Assembly (NCBI GenBank): GCA_018970145.1
Contig: JAGWWY010000004.1
Coordinates: 96,139 to 160,138, forward strand
DNA: 64,000 bases
Source of the DNA: Gammaproteobacteria bacterium
GTDB lineage: Bacteria; Pseudomonadota; Gammaproteobacteria; Steroidobacterales; Steroidobacteraceae
Direction of reading: 5' to 3'
Part shown: positions 35,330 to 46,207 of the stretch, one piece after another
Position numbering within the stretch: position 1 is the first letter of the stretch
Layout: each line of letters begins with the position of its first letter
Translations under genes and position numbers: made by a program
The notes under the pieces: model-generated
Seen by the model: the letters and a program-made list of their open reading frames with translations, nothing else
Databases searched by the model: none
What the model was told of the DNA's origin: nothing

Positions 35330-35859
35330 GTCGACCGCGGTTCATGCAACGCGTATTGCGCTTTTTTTCTGAGCGTCGGTTGTTACCCGAGGCGCGCATG
35401 CTCGAGTGGTATCCGCCGTTTCTCGCCATGCGCATCAAGGTCATCCAGCTCGATCGCGACTGGCGTGAGGTGCGTATACGATTACCCTTGAACGCGATCT
35501 CCCGCAACCCGGGCGGTGTGATGTTCGGCGGCTATCAAGCCGCGCTCGCCGATCCGGTACCTGCGCTGGCTTGTGCGCGAGTTTTCCCCGGCTATTCGGT
35601 CTGGACTCGTTCGATGAAAGTCGATTTCGAGTTGGGCGGCAGCACGGATCTCGAACTGCGCTTCGCGTTTCCTGAAGCGCTTGAAAGCGCCATTCGTGAG
35701 CAGCTCGCTCGCGATGGACGAGCAACGCCGTCGTTCGAATACGGTTATTACTTGAGTGATGGACGATGCTGCACTCGCATCGTCAACACGGTAGCCATCC
35801 GGCCGCGCGGTTACAGCAAGGCGACGACACCGCCGGCGCCGCGCGAAGGGGTCAACTGA
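35326..35859 (+). CDS. DUF4442 hotdog-fold protein (thioesterase-like)
   Basis: A 177-residue protein of the hotdog superfamily. [24 protein letters not shown] corresponds to the hotdog helix region of DUF4442 (N-x-x-G-x-x-F-G-x), and the preceding [14 protein letters not shown] is the family strand. Hotdog proteins often hydrolyse acyl-CoA, but DUF4442 activity is not established. It is translationally coupled to the HDAC-fold gene, and its stop overlaps the convergent rpoH stop by eight bases. Confidence 0.75.
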   Translation: MSRPRFMQRVLRFFSERRLLPEARMLEWYPPFLAMRIKVIQLDRDWREVRIRLPLNAISRNPGGVMFGGYQAALADPVPALACARVFPGYSVWTRSMKVDFELGGSTDLELRFAFPEALESAIREQLARDGRATPSFEYGYYLSDGRCCTRIVNTVAIRPRGYSKATTPPAPREGVN

Positions 35860-36742
35860 CGGCGGCGCCCTCGAGCATCAGGCCGCGCAGTTTCTTGATC
35901 GCGTTGGCTTCAAGCTGGCGAATACGCTCGGCCGACACGCCGTACTTGGCAGCCAAATCGTGCAAGGTCGCTTTCTCGGCATCGCCCGCCATCCAGCGGC
36001 TCGCCAAGATGTCACGACTGCGCACATCGAGTGAGGCGATCGCGCGAGTGAGGCTCGCATGCGATTCGTTGTCCCACTCTTCGTTCTCGACCTGCTCGGC
36101 TGGGTCGGCATCAGCCGCCGGCAGGTAGGTGGCCGGCGAATAGGTCTCGTCTTCTTCCGACTCGCCTGGAGTTGGATCGAAAGACAGATCTCGCGCCGAG
36201 AGGCGACGTTCCATCTCGGTGACTTCGGCGGGCGTGACGCCGAGTTCGTTCGCGACCGTCTGCGTCTCGCTCGGTGAGAGCCAGGTCAGATTCTTCTTCA
36301 TGCGACGCAGATTAAAGAACAACTTGCGTTGCGCCTTGGTGGTCGCCACTTTGACGAGACGCCAGTTGCGCAACACGTATTCGTGAATTTCTGCGCGGAT
36401 CCAATGCACCGCGAACGAGACGAGACGTACGCCCATCTCGGGATCGAAGCGTTTGACGGCCTTCATGAGACCGACGTTGCCTTCCTGCACGATGTCGCCC
36501 ATCGGCAGACCGTAACCGGAGTAGCCGCGGGCGATGTGCACCACGAAGCGCAGGTGCGAGAGCACGAGGTCGCGGGCAGCATCTACATCGCCTTCTTGGC
36601 GGAAGCGACGGGCAAGGGCCTGTTCGTCTTCGCGCGACAACACCGGCACACGAGACACCCGCTCGAGGTAGGCATCGAGGCTACCAAGCGGTCCGGTCAG
36701 CGCGAGATCGGTATGTCGGGGGGCGAGGGCGGTTACGTTCAT
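35852..36742 (-). CDS. rpoH: RNA polymerase sigma-32 (heat-shock sigma factor)
   Basis: A 296-residue sigma-70-family factor. Region 2 contains [42 protein letters not shown] sequence; the diagnostic RpoH box [10 protein letters not shown] follows at about residue 137; and the helix-turn-helix of region 4 ends the protein ([19 protein letters not shown]). It directs transcription of chaperones and proteases. The gene follows ftsX by 92 bases in the usual ftsYEX-rpoH order. A perfect CIRCE operator sits 22 bases upstream of the ATG, so HrcA repression is likely in addition to the usual post-transcriptional control. Confidence 0.96.
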   Translation of the reverse strand: MNVTALAPRHTDLALTGPLGSLDAYLERVSRVPVLSREDEQALARRFRQEGDVDAARDLVLSHLRFVVHIARGYSGYGLPMGDIVQEGNVGLMKAVKRFDPEMGVRLVSFAVHWIRAEIHEYVLRNWRLVKVATTKAQRKLFFNLRRMKKNLTWLSPSETQTVANELGVTPAEVTEMERRLSARDLSFDPTPGESEEDETYSPATYLPAADADPAEQVENEEWDNESHASLTRAIASLDVRSRDILASRWMAGDAEKATLHDLAAKYGVSAERIRQLEANAIKKLRGLMLEGAAVS

Positions 36743-36764
36743 GGGGTTACCTTCCAGCCAGAGT

Positions 36765-36791
36765 TTAGCACTCCCCCAGTTCGAGTGCTAA
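36765..36791. promoter_or_regulatory. CIRCE element (HrcA operator) upstream of rpoH
   Basis: TTAGCACTC at 36765-36773 and GAGTGCTAA at 36783-36791, spaced by nine bases, match the CIRCE consensus (TTAGCACTC-N9-GAGTGCTAA) exactly. It lies between ftsX and rpoH, 22-49 bases before the rpoH start, so it can block an rpoH promoter in the ftsX-rpoH gap and would also form a stem-loop in the rpoH leader. HrcA itself is not in the window. Confidence 0.93.
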
Positions 36792-36834
36792 ACACCCCCC
36801 AAAGTTCCCCTGCCGGGGGGCTACGACGGGGAGG

Positions 36835-37761
36835 CTACCCCCTCGCCTCGATGCGACTGAGGTGCCGGGCCGCCCCAAGCCACGCGCCGGCAAGGCCGAG
36901 GCCCGCCCCGAGCAGCAGCAGCGTGGCGGCGTCGGCTGCTCCGAGGCCAGCGAGCCGAAACTCACTGCCGTAGAGGGTGGCGAGTCGGGCTACCGGGATA
37001 TCGAGGGCGAACATCACCGCCTGGGTGATGGCGAGCGCAATGAGTCCGCCGATGGCACCGAACAACAGCCCTTCGTACAGGAAGGGTCGTCGGACGAAGG
37101 CGTTGGAGCCACCGACCAGTTTGGTGACCTCGATTTCGGCACGGCGCGCGCCGATCTCGAGTCGGGTCACATTACCGATGACCGCCAGCACGCCGACGCC
37201 GAGCATCAAAGCAATCGCCTTGAAGAGATCCTCGAGCATCTGCAGGATTGCGGCGAGACGCCGGACCCACTGGGTATCGACCTGCGCTGCCTCGACTTCC
37301 GGGAAACCGGCGAGATCGGTCTTGAGTGCCTCGACTTCGTCAGCGCTCGAGTGAGCAGTCGACGGCCGCAGCACGAGCACATGCGGCAAGGGATTTTCCG
37401 GCAGCGCATCGAGCGCTGCGCCAAACCCTGAGCGATCGCGAAACTCGAGTAGCCCTTGTTCGGCCGGGATCAGCGTGACCTCATCGATCGAATTTCGTAG
37501 TTTGAGTGACGCGGCGAGCTTTTCAGCCTCCTCAAGTGGCACCTCGGTCTTGAGATACACCGTGATGTCGACCGCTTCGGCGATGCCGCCCGTGACTTGT
37601 TCCGCATTTTTGACGAGCAGCCACAGCGTCGCGGGGAATGAGAGCGCAATGCCGATCACAACCGTGGTGAGTAGAGACGCCATGGGTCGTCGCAGCACGC
37701 GGCCGAGCGCCGAGAGCAGTGCCTGCATATGTCGTGTGAACCAGATCGACGGTGTGATCAT
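36835..37761 (-). CDS. ftsX: cell division protein FtsX
   Basis: A 308-residue permease-like division protein. A cytoplasmic N-terminus leads to TM1 (about residues 28-48), a periplasmic domain (ITVYLKTEVPLEEAEKLA, VLRPSTAHSSADEVEAL), and three more TM segments with VTRLEIGARRAEIEVTKLVG between TM2 and TM3, which is the conserved FtsX coupling loop. With FtsE it controls septal peptidoglycan hydrolases. Its ATG overlaps the ftsE stop. Confidence 0.95.
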   Translation of the reverse strand: MITPSIWFTRHMQALLSALGRVLRRPMASLLTTVVIGIALSFPATLWLLVKNAEQVTGGIAEAVDITVYLKTEVPLEEAEKLAASLKLRNSIDEVTLIPAEQGLLEFRDRSGFGAALDALPENPLPHVLVLRPSTAHSSADEVEALKTDLAGFPEVEAAQVDTQWVRRLAAILQMLEDLFKAIALMLGVGVLAVIGNVTRLEIGARRAEIEVTKLVGGSNAFVRRPFLYEGLLFGAIGGLIALAITQAVMFALDIPVARLATLYGSEFRLAGLGAADAATLLLLGAGLGLAGAWLGAARHLSRIEARG

Positions 37762-38411
37762 GCGATCACCTGACCATCGGCGATGTGGATTTCACGCTGC
37801 CCAAATTCGTGTACGAGTGTGAGGTCGTGCGTGGCAATGAGCACCGTGACACCGACTTCTTGGAAGCGCTTGAAGAGTTGCATGACATCACGAGCGAGCG
37901 CGTGATCGAGATTACCTGTAGGTTCATCTGCGATGAGGATCGTCGGTCGCGCAACGACCGCGCGCGCGATACCAACGCGCTGCTGCTCGCCGATGGAGAG
38001 CTCGAGCGGTAAGGCGCGCTCGTATTGCAGCAGGCCGACTTGATCGAGCGCTGCACGCACGCGTTTATCGATGTCACGAAATGGTGTGTCCGAGACGATC
38101 AGCGGTAAGGCGACGTTGTCGTAGACAGGGCGATCCATCAAAAGTTGGTGATCCTGGAAGACCACACCCAGTCGACGGCGGAAGGCCGGAATCGCCCTCG
38201 CCGGTAGACTGCCGGTGTCTTGCCCATTGACTGTGACGCTGCCGCGCGTCGCTCTTTCAAGCAACGCGACGAGTTTGAGAATGGAGCTCTTGCCTGCGCC
38301 GGAGCGACCGGTCAAAAAAACGAACTCGCCAGCGCCGATCTGCAGGGTGACATCCCGTAGAGCTTCCCGGCCGTTCGGATAGCGCTTGGATACGCGCTCA
38401 AAACGAATCAT
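37758..38411 (-). CDS. ftsE: cell division ATP-binding protein FtsE
   Basis: A 217-residue ABC ATPase: Walker [12 protein letters not shown]-loop VVFQDHQLL, signature [14 protein letters not shown], Walker [13 protein letters not shown] and switch TH in IATHDLTL. The start [18 protein letters not shown] and the overlap with ftsX identify it as FtsE. It powers FtsX conformational change at the septum. It lies six bases after ftsY. Confidence 0.96.
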   Translation of the reverse strand: MIRFERVSKRYPNGREALRDVTLQIGAGEFVFLTGRSGAGKSSILKLVALLERATRGSVTVNGQDTGSLPARAIPAFRRRLGVVFQDHQLLMDRPVYDNVALPLIVSDTPFRDIDKRVRAALDQVGLLQYERALPLELSIGEQQRVGIARAVVARPTILIADEPTGNLDHALARDVMQLFKRFQEVGVTVLIATHDLTLVHEFGQREIHIADGQVIA

Positions 38412-38417
38412 ACGAAT

Positions 38418-39353
38418 TCACTCTCCATCAATGAGCGCGGCGGCGAAAGCAGCGGCATCAAACTCACCGAAATCGTCAGCGCCTTCACCGATGCCGATAA
38501 AACGGATCGGCAACCCCAATTGTTTGGCGATCGCCAAGACGATGCCGCCCTTGGCGGTACCATCGAGTTTGGTGAGTACAAGGCCCGTGACGCCCACGGC
38601 GTCATGGAACTGCTTGGCTTGTGCGAGCGCATTTTGCCCTTGGTTCGCATCGAGCACGAGCAAAACTTCATGCGGCGCCGTCGCATCTGCTTTACCGAGT
38701 ACGCGACGCACCTTACGTAGCTCTTCCATCAAATGCGTTTGCGCCTGAAGGCGGCCCGCCGTATCGGCGATCAAGACATCGATGCCTCGACTGCGCGCGG
38801 CGTTCAGTGCATCGAAGGCTACGGCAGCGGGGTCGGCGCCGCTCTGTTGCGCGATCAACTCGGCACCACTGCGATCTGCCCAGATACCGATTTGTTCTAC
38901 GGCAGCAGCGCGGAAGGTGTCGCCGGCGGCCAGCATCACCTTGAGGCCATCGCGTGCGTATCGCGTGGCGAGTTTGCCGATACTCGTGGTTTTGCCCGAG
39001 CCATTCACGCCGACGACGAGGATGGTGTACGGTTTGTGGGTTCGGTCGATGACCAGTGGCTGGGCCACCGGCTGCAAGAGTGTCGTGATGTCTTCGCGCA
39101 GCGCTTGGCGCAAGGCCTCGACGTCATCCAACTGATGTCGAGCGATACGCTTACGCAGTCCCTCGAGCAGTTCGCTCGTGACCGCAACGCCGACGTCGGC
39201 TTGCAGCAACCGCGTTTCGAGTTCTTCGAGTATCTCGGCATCGATTTTGCGGGCGCCGAACAAGCGGGCGAGACCTGAGGCCAGGCCGCTTTGCGGCTTG
39301 ATCAAGCGGCCTTTGAGTCGGGCGAGAAAACCGCCTTGGGGTTCGGCTGGCAT
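38418..39353 (-). CDS. ftsY: signal recognition particle receptor FtsY
   Basis: A 311-residue SRP-type GTPase: NG domain with G1 VGVNGSGKTTSIGKLA, G3 DTAGRLQ, G4 TKLDGTAKGG and the closing GIGEGADDFGEFDA. The N-terminal acidic A domain of E. coli FtsY is nearly absent (only about 25 residues before the N domain), as in many other bacteria. It docks SRP-bound ribosomes at the membrane. It is the first gene of the ftsY-ftsE-ftsX-rpoH cluster and divergent from rsmD. Confidence 0.96.
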   Translation of the reverse strand: MPAEPQGGFLARLKGRLIKPQSGLASGLARLFGARKIDAEILEELETRLLQADVGVAVTSELLEGLRKRIARHQLDDVEALRQALREDITTLLQPVAQPLVIDRTHKPYTILVVGVNGSGKTTSIGKLATRYARDGLKVMLAAGDTFRAAAVEQIGIWADRSGAELIAQQSGADPAAVAFDALNAARSRGIDVLIADTAGRLQAQTHLMEELRKVRRVLGKADATAPHEVLLVLDANQGQNALAQAKQFHDAVGVTGLVLTKLDGTAKGGIVLAIAKQLGLPIRFIGIGEGADDFGEFDAAAFAAALIDGE

Positions 39354-39387
39354 AGAGGATCGGATTTTAGGCTACCCTGCGCCTTGG

Positions 39388-41114
<1,727 letters not shown>

Positions 41115-41127
<13 letters not shown>

Positions 41128-41933
41128 CGGTGGCACCAATAGGTTGATCTTTGACCCAGCACGCGTTGTCGTATCGAATCGCCGCAATGACGACACGGCT
41201 CGCCTACGCGTTCGTACGCGAACAACTCCTGGCGGAAGTAGCCTGGCTTGCCGTCGGCACCCACATAGTCACGTAAGGTAGTTCCGCCGACACGCACAGC
41301 CATCGATAGCACATCTTTGATGGCAACGACGAGCTTGTGTACCTCGTCGCGCGACAATCCTTTAGCTTGTCTGCCCGGTCGTATACCGGCGTGAAAGAGG
41401 GCCTCGTTCGCGTAGATGTTGCCGACACCGACAACGATGGCGGCGTTCATGATCAAAACTTTGATCGCGACTCGACGACCGCGAGTGGCTCGCCACAAGT
41501 GAGCCTCATCGAATGACGCCTCGAGCGGCTCGGGACCCAAGTGTCGCAGCAGTGGATGCTGTGACACGTCGCCGCTCACGCAGTGCAATGATCCGAAGCG
41601 GCGCGGATCGTTGAAGCGCAGCACGTGACCCGATTCGAGCAACAGGTCGATGTGATCGTGTTTGAGACGCGGCGTCTCAGCGGGCAGCACCCGCAAACTG
41701 CCCGACATACCCAAGTGCAGCAGCAGCGTGTCACCGGAGTCGAGTTGAAAGAGCAGATATTTCGCCCGACGTCGCACGGCGACGATATGAGTGCCATCGA
41801 CTCGGTGCGGTAGATCGAGCGGAACGGGCCAGCGCAATCGCGATTCGTGAATATGCAGCGCAAAAACACGCACGCCGCAGACGTAGGGTTCTACGCCGCG
41901 GCGGGTGGTTTCAACTTCAGGAAGTTCCGGCAT
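41115..41933 (-). CDS. mutM: formamidopyrimidine-DNA glycosylase
   Basis: A 272-residue Fpg/MutM: N-terminal MPELPEVETTRRGVEP (catalytic Pro-2 and Glu-3 after Met removal), central VGVGNIYANEALFHAGI helix-two-turn-helix, and C-terminal zinc finger with CRHC and CHRC. It excises 8-oxoguanine. It precedes the AlkA-like glycosylase with overlap and follows rpmB-rpmG; no Shine-Dalgarno is seen, and two hairpins directly precede the ATG. Confidence 0.96.
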
Positions 41934-41968
41934 GACGGCGCACCGTCATCCTGCGCGTGAGGCGCAGG
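41934..41968 (-). other. tandem hairpins between rpmG and mutM
   Basis: Two perfect short dyads fill the 42-base gap: CCTGCGC/GCGCAGG (41950-41968, 7-bp stem, 5-base loop) and GACGG/CCGTC (41934-41947, four-base spacer), the second abutting the mutM ATG. Neither is followed by a U-run, so this is not a standard terminator. It could reduce read-through or mutM translation. Confidence 0.45.
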
Positions 41969-41975
41969 CTGCCGA

Positions 41976-42131
41976 TTACTTGATCTTGGTTTCTTTGTAC
42001 GCCACGTGCTTACGCACGACCGGATCGTACTTCTTGACGTCCATCTTCTCAGGATGAAGACGCTTGTTCTTCATCGCCACGTAGAAGTGACCGGTACCGG
42101 CGGACGAAAGCAGTTTCACTTTTTCGCGCAT
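41976..42131 (-). CDS. rpmG: 50S ribosomal protein L33
   Basis: A 51-residue protein. It begins [18 protein letters not shown] and ends [11 protein letters not shown], matching L33 of the zinc-free (no CxxC) type in length and sequence. It lies 16 bases after rpmB on the same strand, the standard rpmB-rpmG order. The pair is expressed from the promoter upstream of rpmB. Confidence 0.96.
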   Translation of the reverse strand: MREKVKLLSSAGTGHFYVAMKNKRLHPEKMDVKKYDPVVRKHVAYKETKIK

Positions 42132-42147
42132 GGGTAGGTGCTCCGGC

Positions 42148-42384
42148 TCAGATCTTCATGCCTTCGGCACGCAGCTGCGCGACGACGGCATCGAGACCGT
42201 TCTTTTCGATGGTACGCAGGGCGGTGGTGCTGACACGCAGCGACACCCAGCGCTTCTCGCCTTCCAACCAGAAACGCTGCGTGCGCAGGTTCGGCAAGAA
42301 GCGGCGACGCTTCTTGTTGTTCGCGTGCGAGACGCGGTTGCCCGTGGTGGGACGCTTGCCAGTGAGTTCGCAGACGCGGGACAT
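42148..42384 (-). CDS. rpmB: 50S ribosomal protein L28
   Basis: A 78-residue protein. [20 protein letters not shown], then [20 protein letters not shown], is the L28 signature; length is standard (78). It precedes rpmG. The start has GGAGG six bases upstream and a strong promoter about 70 bases upstream. Confidence 0.97.
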   Translation of the reverse strand: MSRVCELTGKRPTTGNRVSHANNKKRRRFLPNLRTQRFWLEGEKRWVSLRVSTTALRTIEKNGLDAVVAQLRAEGMKI

Positions 42385-42453
42385 CGGAGGAAGCCTTTTA
42401 AAATCAGTTGGTTACGACTGCCCGGGGGCTTAGCACCCGTGCAAAGGGTCGCT

Positions 42454-42482
42454 TTTATACCAGTCTGGTCAGCCGGCGGCAA
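42454..42482 (-). promoter_or_regulatory. sigma-70 promoter of rpmB-rpmG
   Basis: On the minus strand, TTGCCG (plus 42477-42482) and TATAAA (plus 42454-42459) are spaced by exactly 17 bases, between the radC stop and rpmB. The leader of about 65 bases then runs to a GGAGG ribosome site. The fit to consensus and the position support it as the ribosomal-protein promoter. Confidence 0.72.
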
Positions 42483-42495
42483 GTCTTTCGGGCTG

Positions 42496-43104
42496 TCAGA
42501 TCAGCCCCTTCTCGGCGAGCGAGACCACCCGAGGACCGGCCACGATCAGATGATCGAGCACCCGGATGTCGACCAAGCCGAGTGCATCGCGCAGGCGTAG
42601 GGTGATGAGCTCGTCAGCTCGACTCGGTTCGGCGACTCCCGAGGGATGATTGTGCGCGAAGATGAGGCTCGCTGCATTGTGCGCGAGTGCCTGCCTGACG
42701 ACCTCGCGCGGATGCACGCTCGCCCCATCGATGGTGCCGCGGAACAGCTCCTCGAAGGCGATCAGCCGGTGCCGGGCATCGAGATAGAGGCAGCAGAACA
42801 CCTCGAAGGGTCGATCGCGCAGGCGCGAGATCAAAAAGCGCGAGGTTTCCCCCGGCGAGTGGAGAGATTCCCCTGCGAGCATATCGGCCGCGTAATGGCG
42901 TTTCGCCACCTCGAGCGCCGCGGCGAGACGAGCCGTCATGCGTGTGTTACCCGTCTTCGGCAGTGCGCGGATCAGCGCGTGCAGGGAACCGTGCGTCGAC
43001 AAGAGCTCATTGCTGCCGGTGCGGCGACCGATCAAGAGCTGTAGCAGTTCGCCATCGGTCAGCGTTTCGATCTGTTGCAAGCCAGTTTTCGCGCGGCGGG
43101 TCAT
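42496..43104 (-). CDS. radC: RadC-family JAB-domain protein
   Basis: A 202-residue protein with a short N-terminal helical part (LTDGELLQLLIGRRTGS) and the JAMM metal site FAHNHPSGVAEPSRAD (H-x-H-x(n)-S-x2-D), with the helper Glu in FEELFRG. RadC was once linked to DNA repair, but its role is unsettled. The ATG at 43104 is preferred because it leaves room for promoters; the frame is open to an ATG at 43221 that would overlap the coaBC start on the other strand. Neither has a clear ribosome site. Confidence 0.85.
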   Translation of the reverse strand: MTRRAKTGLQQIETLTDGELLQLLIGRRTGSNELLSTHGSLHALIRALPKTGNTRMTARLAAALEVAKRHYAADMLAGESLHSPGETSRFLISRLRDRPFEVFCCLYLDARHRLIAFEELFRGTIDGASVHPREVVRQALAHNAASLIFAHNHPSGVAEPSRADELITLRLRDALGLVDIRVLDHLIVAGPRVVSLAEKGLI

Positions 43105-43219
43105 GACGGCCGAGGATGGCGCGGTGGCCGATGGACGAGCTAGCGCTAAAACTGGAGCGAATCGCCCCATAACCAACCGGTGTTCGACGCCGCCACCGAC
43201 CATCGCCGATAATCCGATC

Positions 43220-44425
43220 ATGTCGACTTTGCAGCATCGCCGGATCGTCCTCGGGGTCAGCGGGGGTATCGCCGCCTACAAAGCACCGGACCTGGTCCGT
43301 CGCTTGCGCGAGCGTGGCGCCGAGGTTCAGGTGGTGATGACCGCGGGTGCGCAGCGCTTCGTCACTCCGACCACCTTTCAGGCGGTCGCAGGCCGCGAGG
43401 TACGTGCGGAATTGTGGGATCCGGCTGCCGAAGCGGCCATGGGCCATATCGAACTCGCGCGCTGGGCTGACCTCATTCTGTTAGCGCCGGCAACGGCCGA
43501 TCTCATCGCGAGGCTCTCATCCGGGCGTGCCGACGATTTGCTCACAACCTTGGTGCTCGCGACCGATGCCAAGGTCGCGTTGGCCCCGGCGATGAATCGC
43601 CTCATGTGGTCGCACCCGGCGACGCAAGGCAACATCGCGACCCTGCGTCACCGCGGGGTCGAGGTGCTCGGCCCCGGCCGTGGTGAGCAAGCCTGCGGCG
43701 AGACGGGTGATGGTCGCATGCTCGAGCCGCTCGAGATCGTTTCGGGCGTCGAGCGTTTGTTGCCGGCCGCGGCAAGCGCCGGACTCGCCGGTAAACATGT
43801 GTTGATCACGGCGGGGCCGACTCGAGAACGCCTCGATCCCGTGCGCTATATCAGCAATCGAAGTAGCGGCAAAATGGGTTTTGCACTCGCGGACGCCGCT
43901 CGCGCTGCCGGGGCCGAGGTCACACTCGTGGCAGGCCCGGTCAATTTGCCGACACCGGTTGGGGTCAAGCGCATCGATGTCGAAAGTGCCGCGCAGATGC
44001 ACGATGCCGTCGATGCGGCCGTCGGTTCTGCCGATGTGTTCATCGCCACGGCGGCAGTTGCCGATTACCGTCCGGCGGTCGTTGCCGAGCGCAAGATCAA
44101 AAAAAGCGGCGAGCGTGTCGAGCTCGTGCTCGAGCGCACACCGGATATTTTGGCGTCCGTCGCTGCTCGCACGCAGAGACCATTCGTCGTCGGCTTTGCC
44201 GCCGAGACACATGACGTCGAGACGTATGCACGCGGCAAGCTCGAGAGTAAGAATCTCGATCTGATCGCAGCCAACGAAGTCGGCGATGACAAGGTCTTTG
44301 ATCGCGACGACAACAGCCTGGTGGTCTTGTGGCGTGAGGGTCGAGCACCCATTGGCCCAGCGAGCAAGCAGGTCGTCGCCAAAGAATTGATCGCGCTCAT
44401 CGCCTCCAGAGTCACCGCTCCTTAG
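43220..44425 (+). CDS. coaBC: bifunctional phosphopantothenoylcysteine decarboxylase/synthetase
   Basis: A 401-residue Dfp protein. The CoaC half has GVSGGIAAYKAPDLVRRL and the catalytic-region PAMNRLMWSHP. The CoaB half starts with VLITAGPTRERLDPVRYISN, then RSSGKMGFALADAA, and ends with the VVGFAAET..KLESKNLDLIAAN region. It makes 4'-phosphopantetheine for CoA. dut follows 27 bases later, as in most Gammaproteobacteria. Upstream frame extension is antisense to radC and rejected. Confidence 0.95.
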   Translation: MSTLQHRRIVLGVSGGIAAYKAPDLVRRLRERGAEVQVVMTAGAQRFVTPTTFQAVAGREVRAELWDPAAEAAMGHIELARWADLILLAPATADLIARLSSGRADDLLTTLVLATDAKVALAPAMNRLMWSHPATQGNIATLRHRGVEVLGPGRGEQACGETGDGRMLEPLEIVSGVERLLPAAASAGLAGKHVLITAGPTRERLDPVRYISNRSSGKMGFALADAARAAGAEVTLVAGPVNLPTPVGVKRIDVESAAQMHDAVDAAVGSADVFIATAAVADYRPAVVAERKIKKSGERVELVLERTPDILASVAARTQRPFVVGFAAETHDVETYARGKLESKNLDLIAANEVGDDKVFDRDDNSLVVLWREGRAPIGPASKQVVAKELIALIASRVTAP

Positions 44426-44452
44426 ATCCAAATTCGCAGGGATCCAAATCGA

Positions 44453-44914
44453 ATGTCGCGTCGTCCCTTGAAAGTTCGTATTCTCGACCCTCGTATCGGC
44501 GACGAGTTTCCCCTGCCGGCCTATGCTACAGACGGATCAGCGGGCCTCGACTTACGCGCGTGTCTGCATGCTCCGCTCGAGTTAACACCTGGCCGAACCG
44601 AGCTGTTGCCGACGGGATTGGCGATCTGGGTCGATGATCCCTCGCTGGCTGCCGTGATCCTGCCGCGCTCGGGGCTCGGTCACAAACATGGCATCGTGCT
44701 CGGTAATCTGGTCGGCTTGATCGATTCCGACTATCAGGGGCAATTGATGGTGTCGTGCTGGAACCGCGGCACGAGCACCTACACCATCCAGCCAGGCGAG
44801 CGAATTGCACAGCTTGTGATCGTGCCAGTCGTGCAGGTCGAACTCGAGGTTGTCAAAGAATTCACGGCCACCGATCGCGGAGCAGGTGGATTCGGCAGCT
44901 CCGGCCGCAGTTAG
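44453..44914 (+). CDS. dut: dUTP diphosphatase
   Basis: A 153-residue trimeric dUTPase. All five motifs are visible: [43 protein letters not shown] and the C-terminal [10 protein letters not shown]. It hydrolyses dUTP to dUMP, keeping uracil out of DNA. It is in the coaBC-dut pair; the stop overlaps the convergent thiolase stop by four bases. Confidence 0.97.
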   Translation: MSRRPLKVRILDPRIGDEFPLPAYATDGSAGLDLRACLHAPLELTPGRTELLPTGLAIWVDDPSLAAVILPRSGLGHKHGIVLGNLVGLIDSDYQGQLMVSCWNRGTSTYTIQPGERIAQLVIVPVVQVELEVVKEFTATDRGAGGFGSSGRS

Positions 44915-46206
44915 CTTGCGCGTTCGACGATCGCGGTGACGCCCATGCCGCCTGCGGTACACACCGAAATCAAACCTCGCTTTGCAGAGGCATCTTCAGC
45001 GAGCAACTTCGCCAGTGTGCCAAGGATACGCGCGCCGGTCGCGGCAAACGGATGACCAATGGCAACACTGCTGCCTTTCACGTTAAGGCGACTTCGATCG
45101 ATACTGCCGAGCGCACGTTGACGACCGAGCCGATTTCGACAGAAGTCGTCCGACTCCCAAGCCTTCAGTGTGCACAGTACCTGCGCGGCGAAGGCCTCGT
45201 GGATTTCGTAGTAGTCGAAATCCTGCAAGGTTAGTTTGGCGTCACTGAGCATGGCAGGCACTGCATAAGCAGGAGCCATCAATAACCCCTCCTCGCCGCC
45301 CACGAAGTTGACCGCAGCGGCTTTGCCGAAACTCAACCAAGCGAGCACGGGTAGGCCTGCTGCGTGCGCCCAAGCTTCACTCGCCAACAACACGGTTGCC
45401 GCACCATCGGTCAATGGCGTGCTGTTTCCGGCGGTCAAGGTGCCGGCGCTCGAGCGATCAAAACTCGTCCGCAAGGCCGCGAGTTTCTCGAGCGAAATAT
45501 CAGCGCGTACATTGTCATCACCCAGCAAGCCGGCCAGTGGTGTCACGAGTTCCGAGTAGAAGCCCGCTCGCCAAGCGGCCGCCGCGTTACGATGGCTCTC
45601 GTAGGCGAGTTGATCCTGCTCGGCGCGACTGACTTTCCAGCGTTGTGCCATGCGCTCGCAGCTTTGGCCCATCGAAAGACCGGTGCGCGGCTCGCCCGCG
45701 TTGGGTAACTCAGGCGCGAAGTGTCGTGGTCGCAGTGAAAGAAAAGGTGTGATCTTGGCGAGGGCGCCACGAGCGCGATGTGCCTTCATCAGGATCTGCC
45801 GATAACTGCGCGGATAGACGATGGGTGTATCGCTGACGGTATCGACGCCAGCGGCGATCCCGCAGTTGATCTGACCGAGTGCGATTTTATTGGCGATCTG
45901 AATCGCCGCTTCAAGGCTCGTGCCGCAGGCGCGCTGCAGATCGTAGGCGGGGGTGTGGGGATCGAGCGTGGTGCCGAGCACGCATTCGCGTGCAAGGTTG
46001 AAGTCTCTCGAGTGCTTCATCACGGCACCTGCGGCGACCTCTCCGAGTTGCCTGCCCGCCAGTCCGTACTTGTCGACCAAGCCTTGCAGCGCAGCGGTCA
46101 ACATCGCTTGATTGTCGAGTGCCGCATAGGCGCCGTGCGCGCGAGCGAACGGGATGCGAGACCCGCCGATGATGGCGACGCGGCGGACCGACTCGCCGAT
46201 CAACAT
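44911..46206 (-). CDS. acetyl-CoA acetyltransferase (FadI-like thiolase)
   Basis: A 431-residue thiolase. The acyl-accepting cysteine is in [12 protein letters not shown], the general-base histidine in [10 protein letters not shown] and [11 protein letters not shown], and the second cysteine in [10 protein letters not shown]. Length over 420 with the [18 protein letters not shown] insertion resembles FadI, the trifunctional-type beta-oxidation thiolase. No FadJ partner is adjacent. The gene start is one base after the stop of an upstream amidohydrolase, so it may be transcribed with that pair. Confidence 0.9.
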   Translation of the reverse strand: MLIGESVRRVAIIGGSRIPFARAHGAYAALDNQAMLTAALQGLVDKYGLAGRQLGEVAAGAVMKHSRDFNLARECVLGTTLDPHTPAYDLQRACGTSLEAAIQIANKIALGQINCGIAAGVDTVSDTPIVYPRSYRQILMKAHRARGALAKITPFLSLRPRHFAPELPNAGEPRTGLSMGQSCERMAQRWKVSRAEQDQLAYESHRNAAAAWRAGFYSELVTPLAGLLGDDNVRADISLEKLAALRTSFDRSSAGTLTAGNSTPLTDGAATVLLASEAWAHAAGLPVLAWLSFGKAAAVNFVGGEEGLLMAPAYAVPAMLSDAKLTLQDFDYYEIHEAFAAQVLCTLKAWESDDFCRNRLGRQRALGSIDRSRLNVKGSSVAIGHPFAATGARILGTLAKLLAEDASAKRGLISVCTAGGMGVTAIVERAS

Positions 46207-46207
46207 A

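Noticed and set aside
42938..43219. Upstream extension of the coaBC frame
   Set aside because: It is antisense to radC, and the conserved CoaC start lies just after the ATG at 43220.
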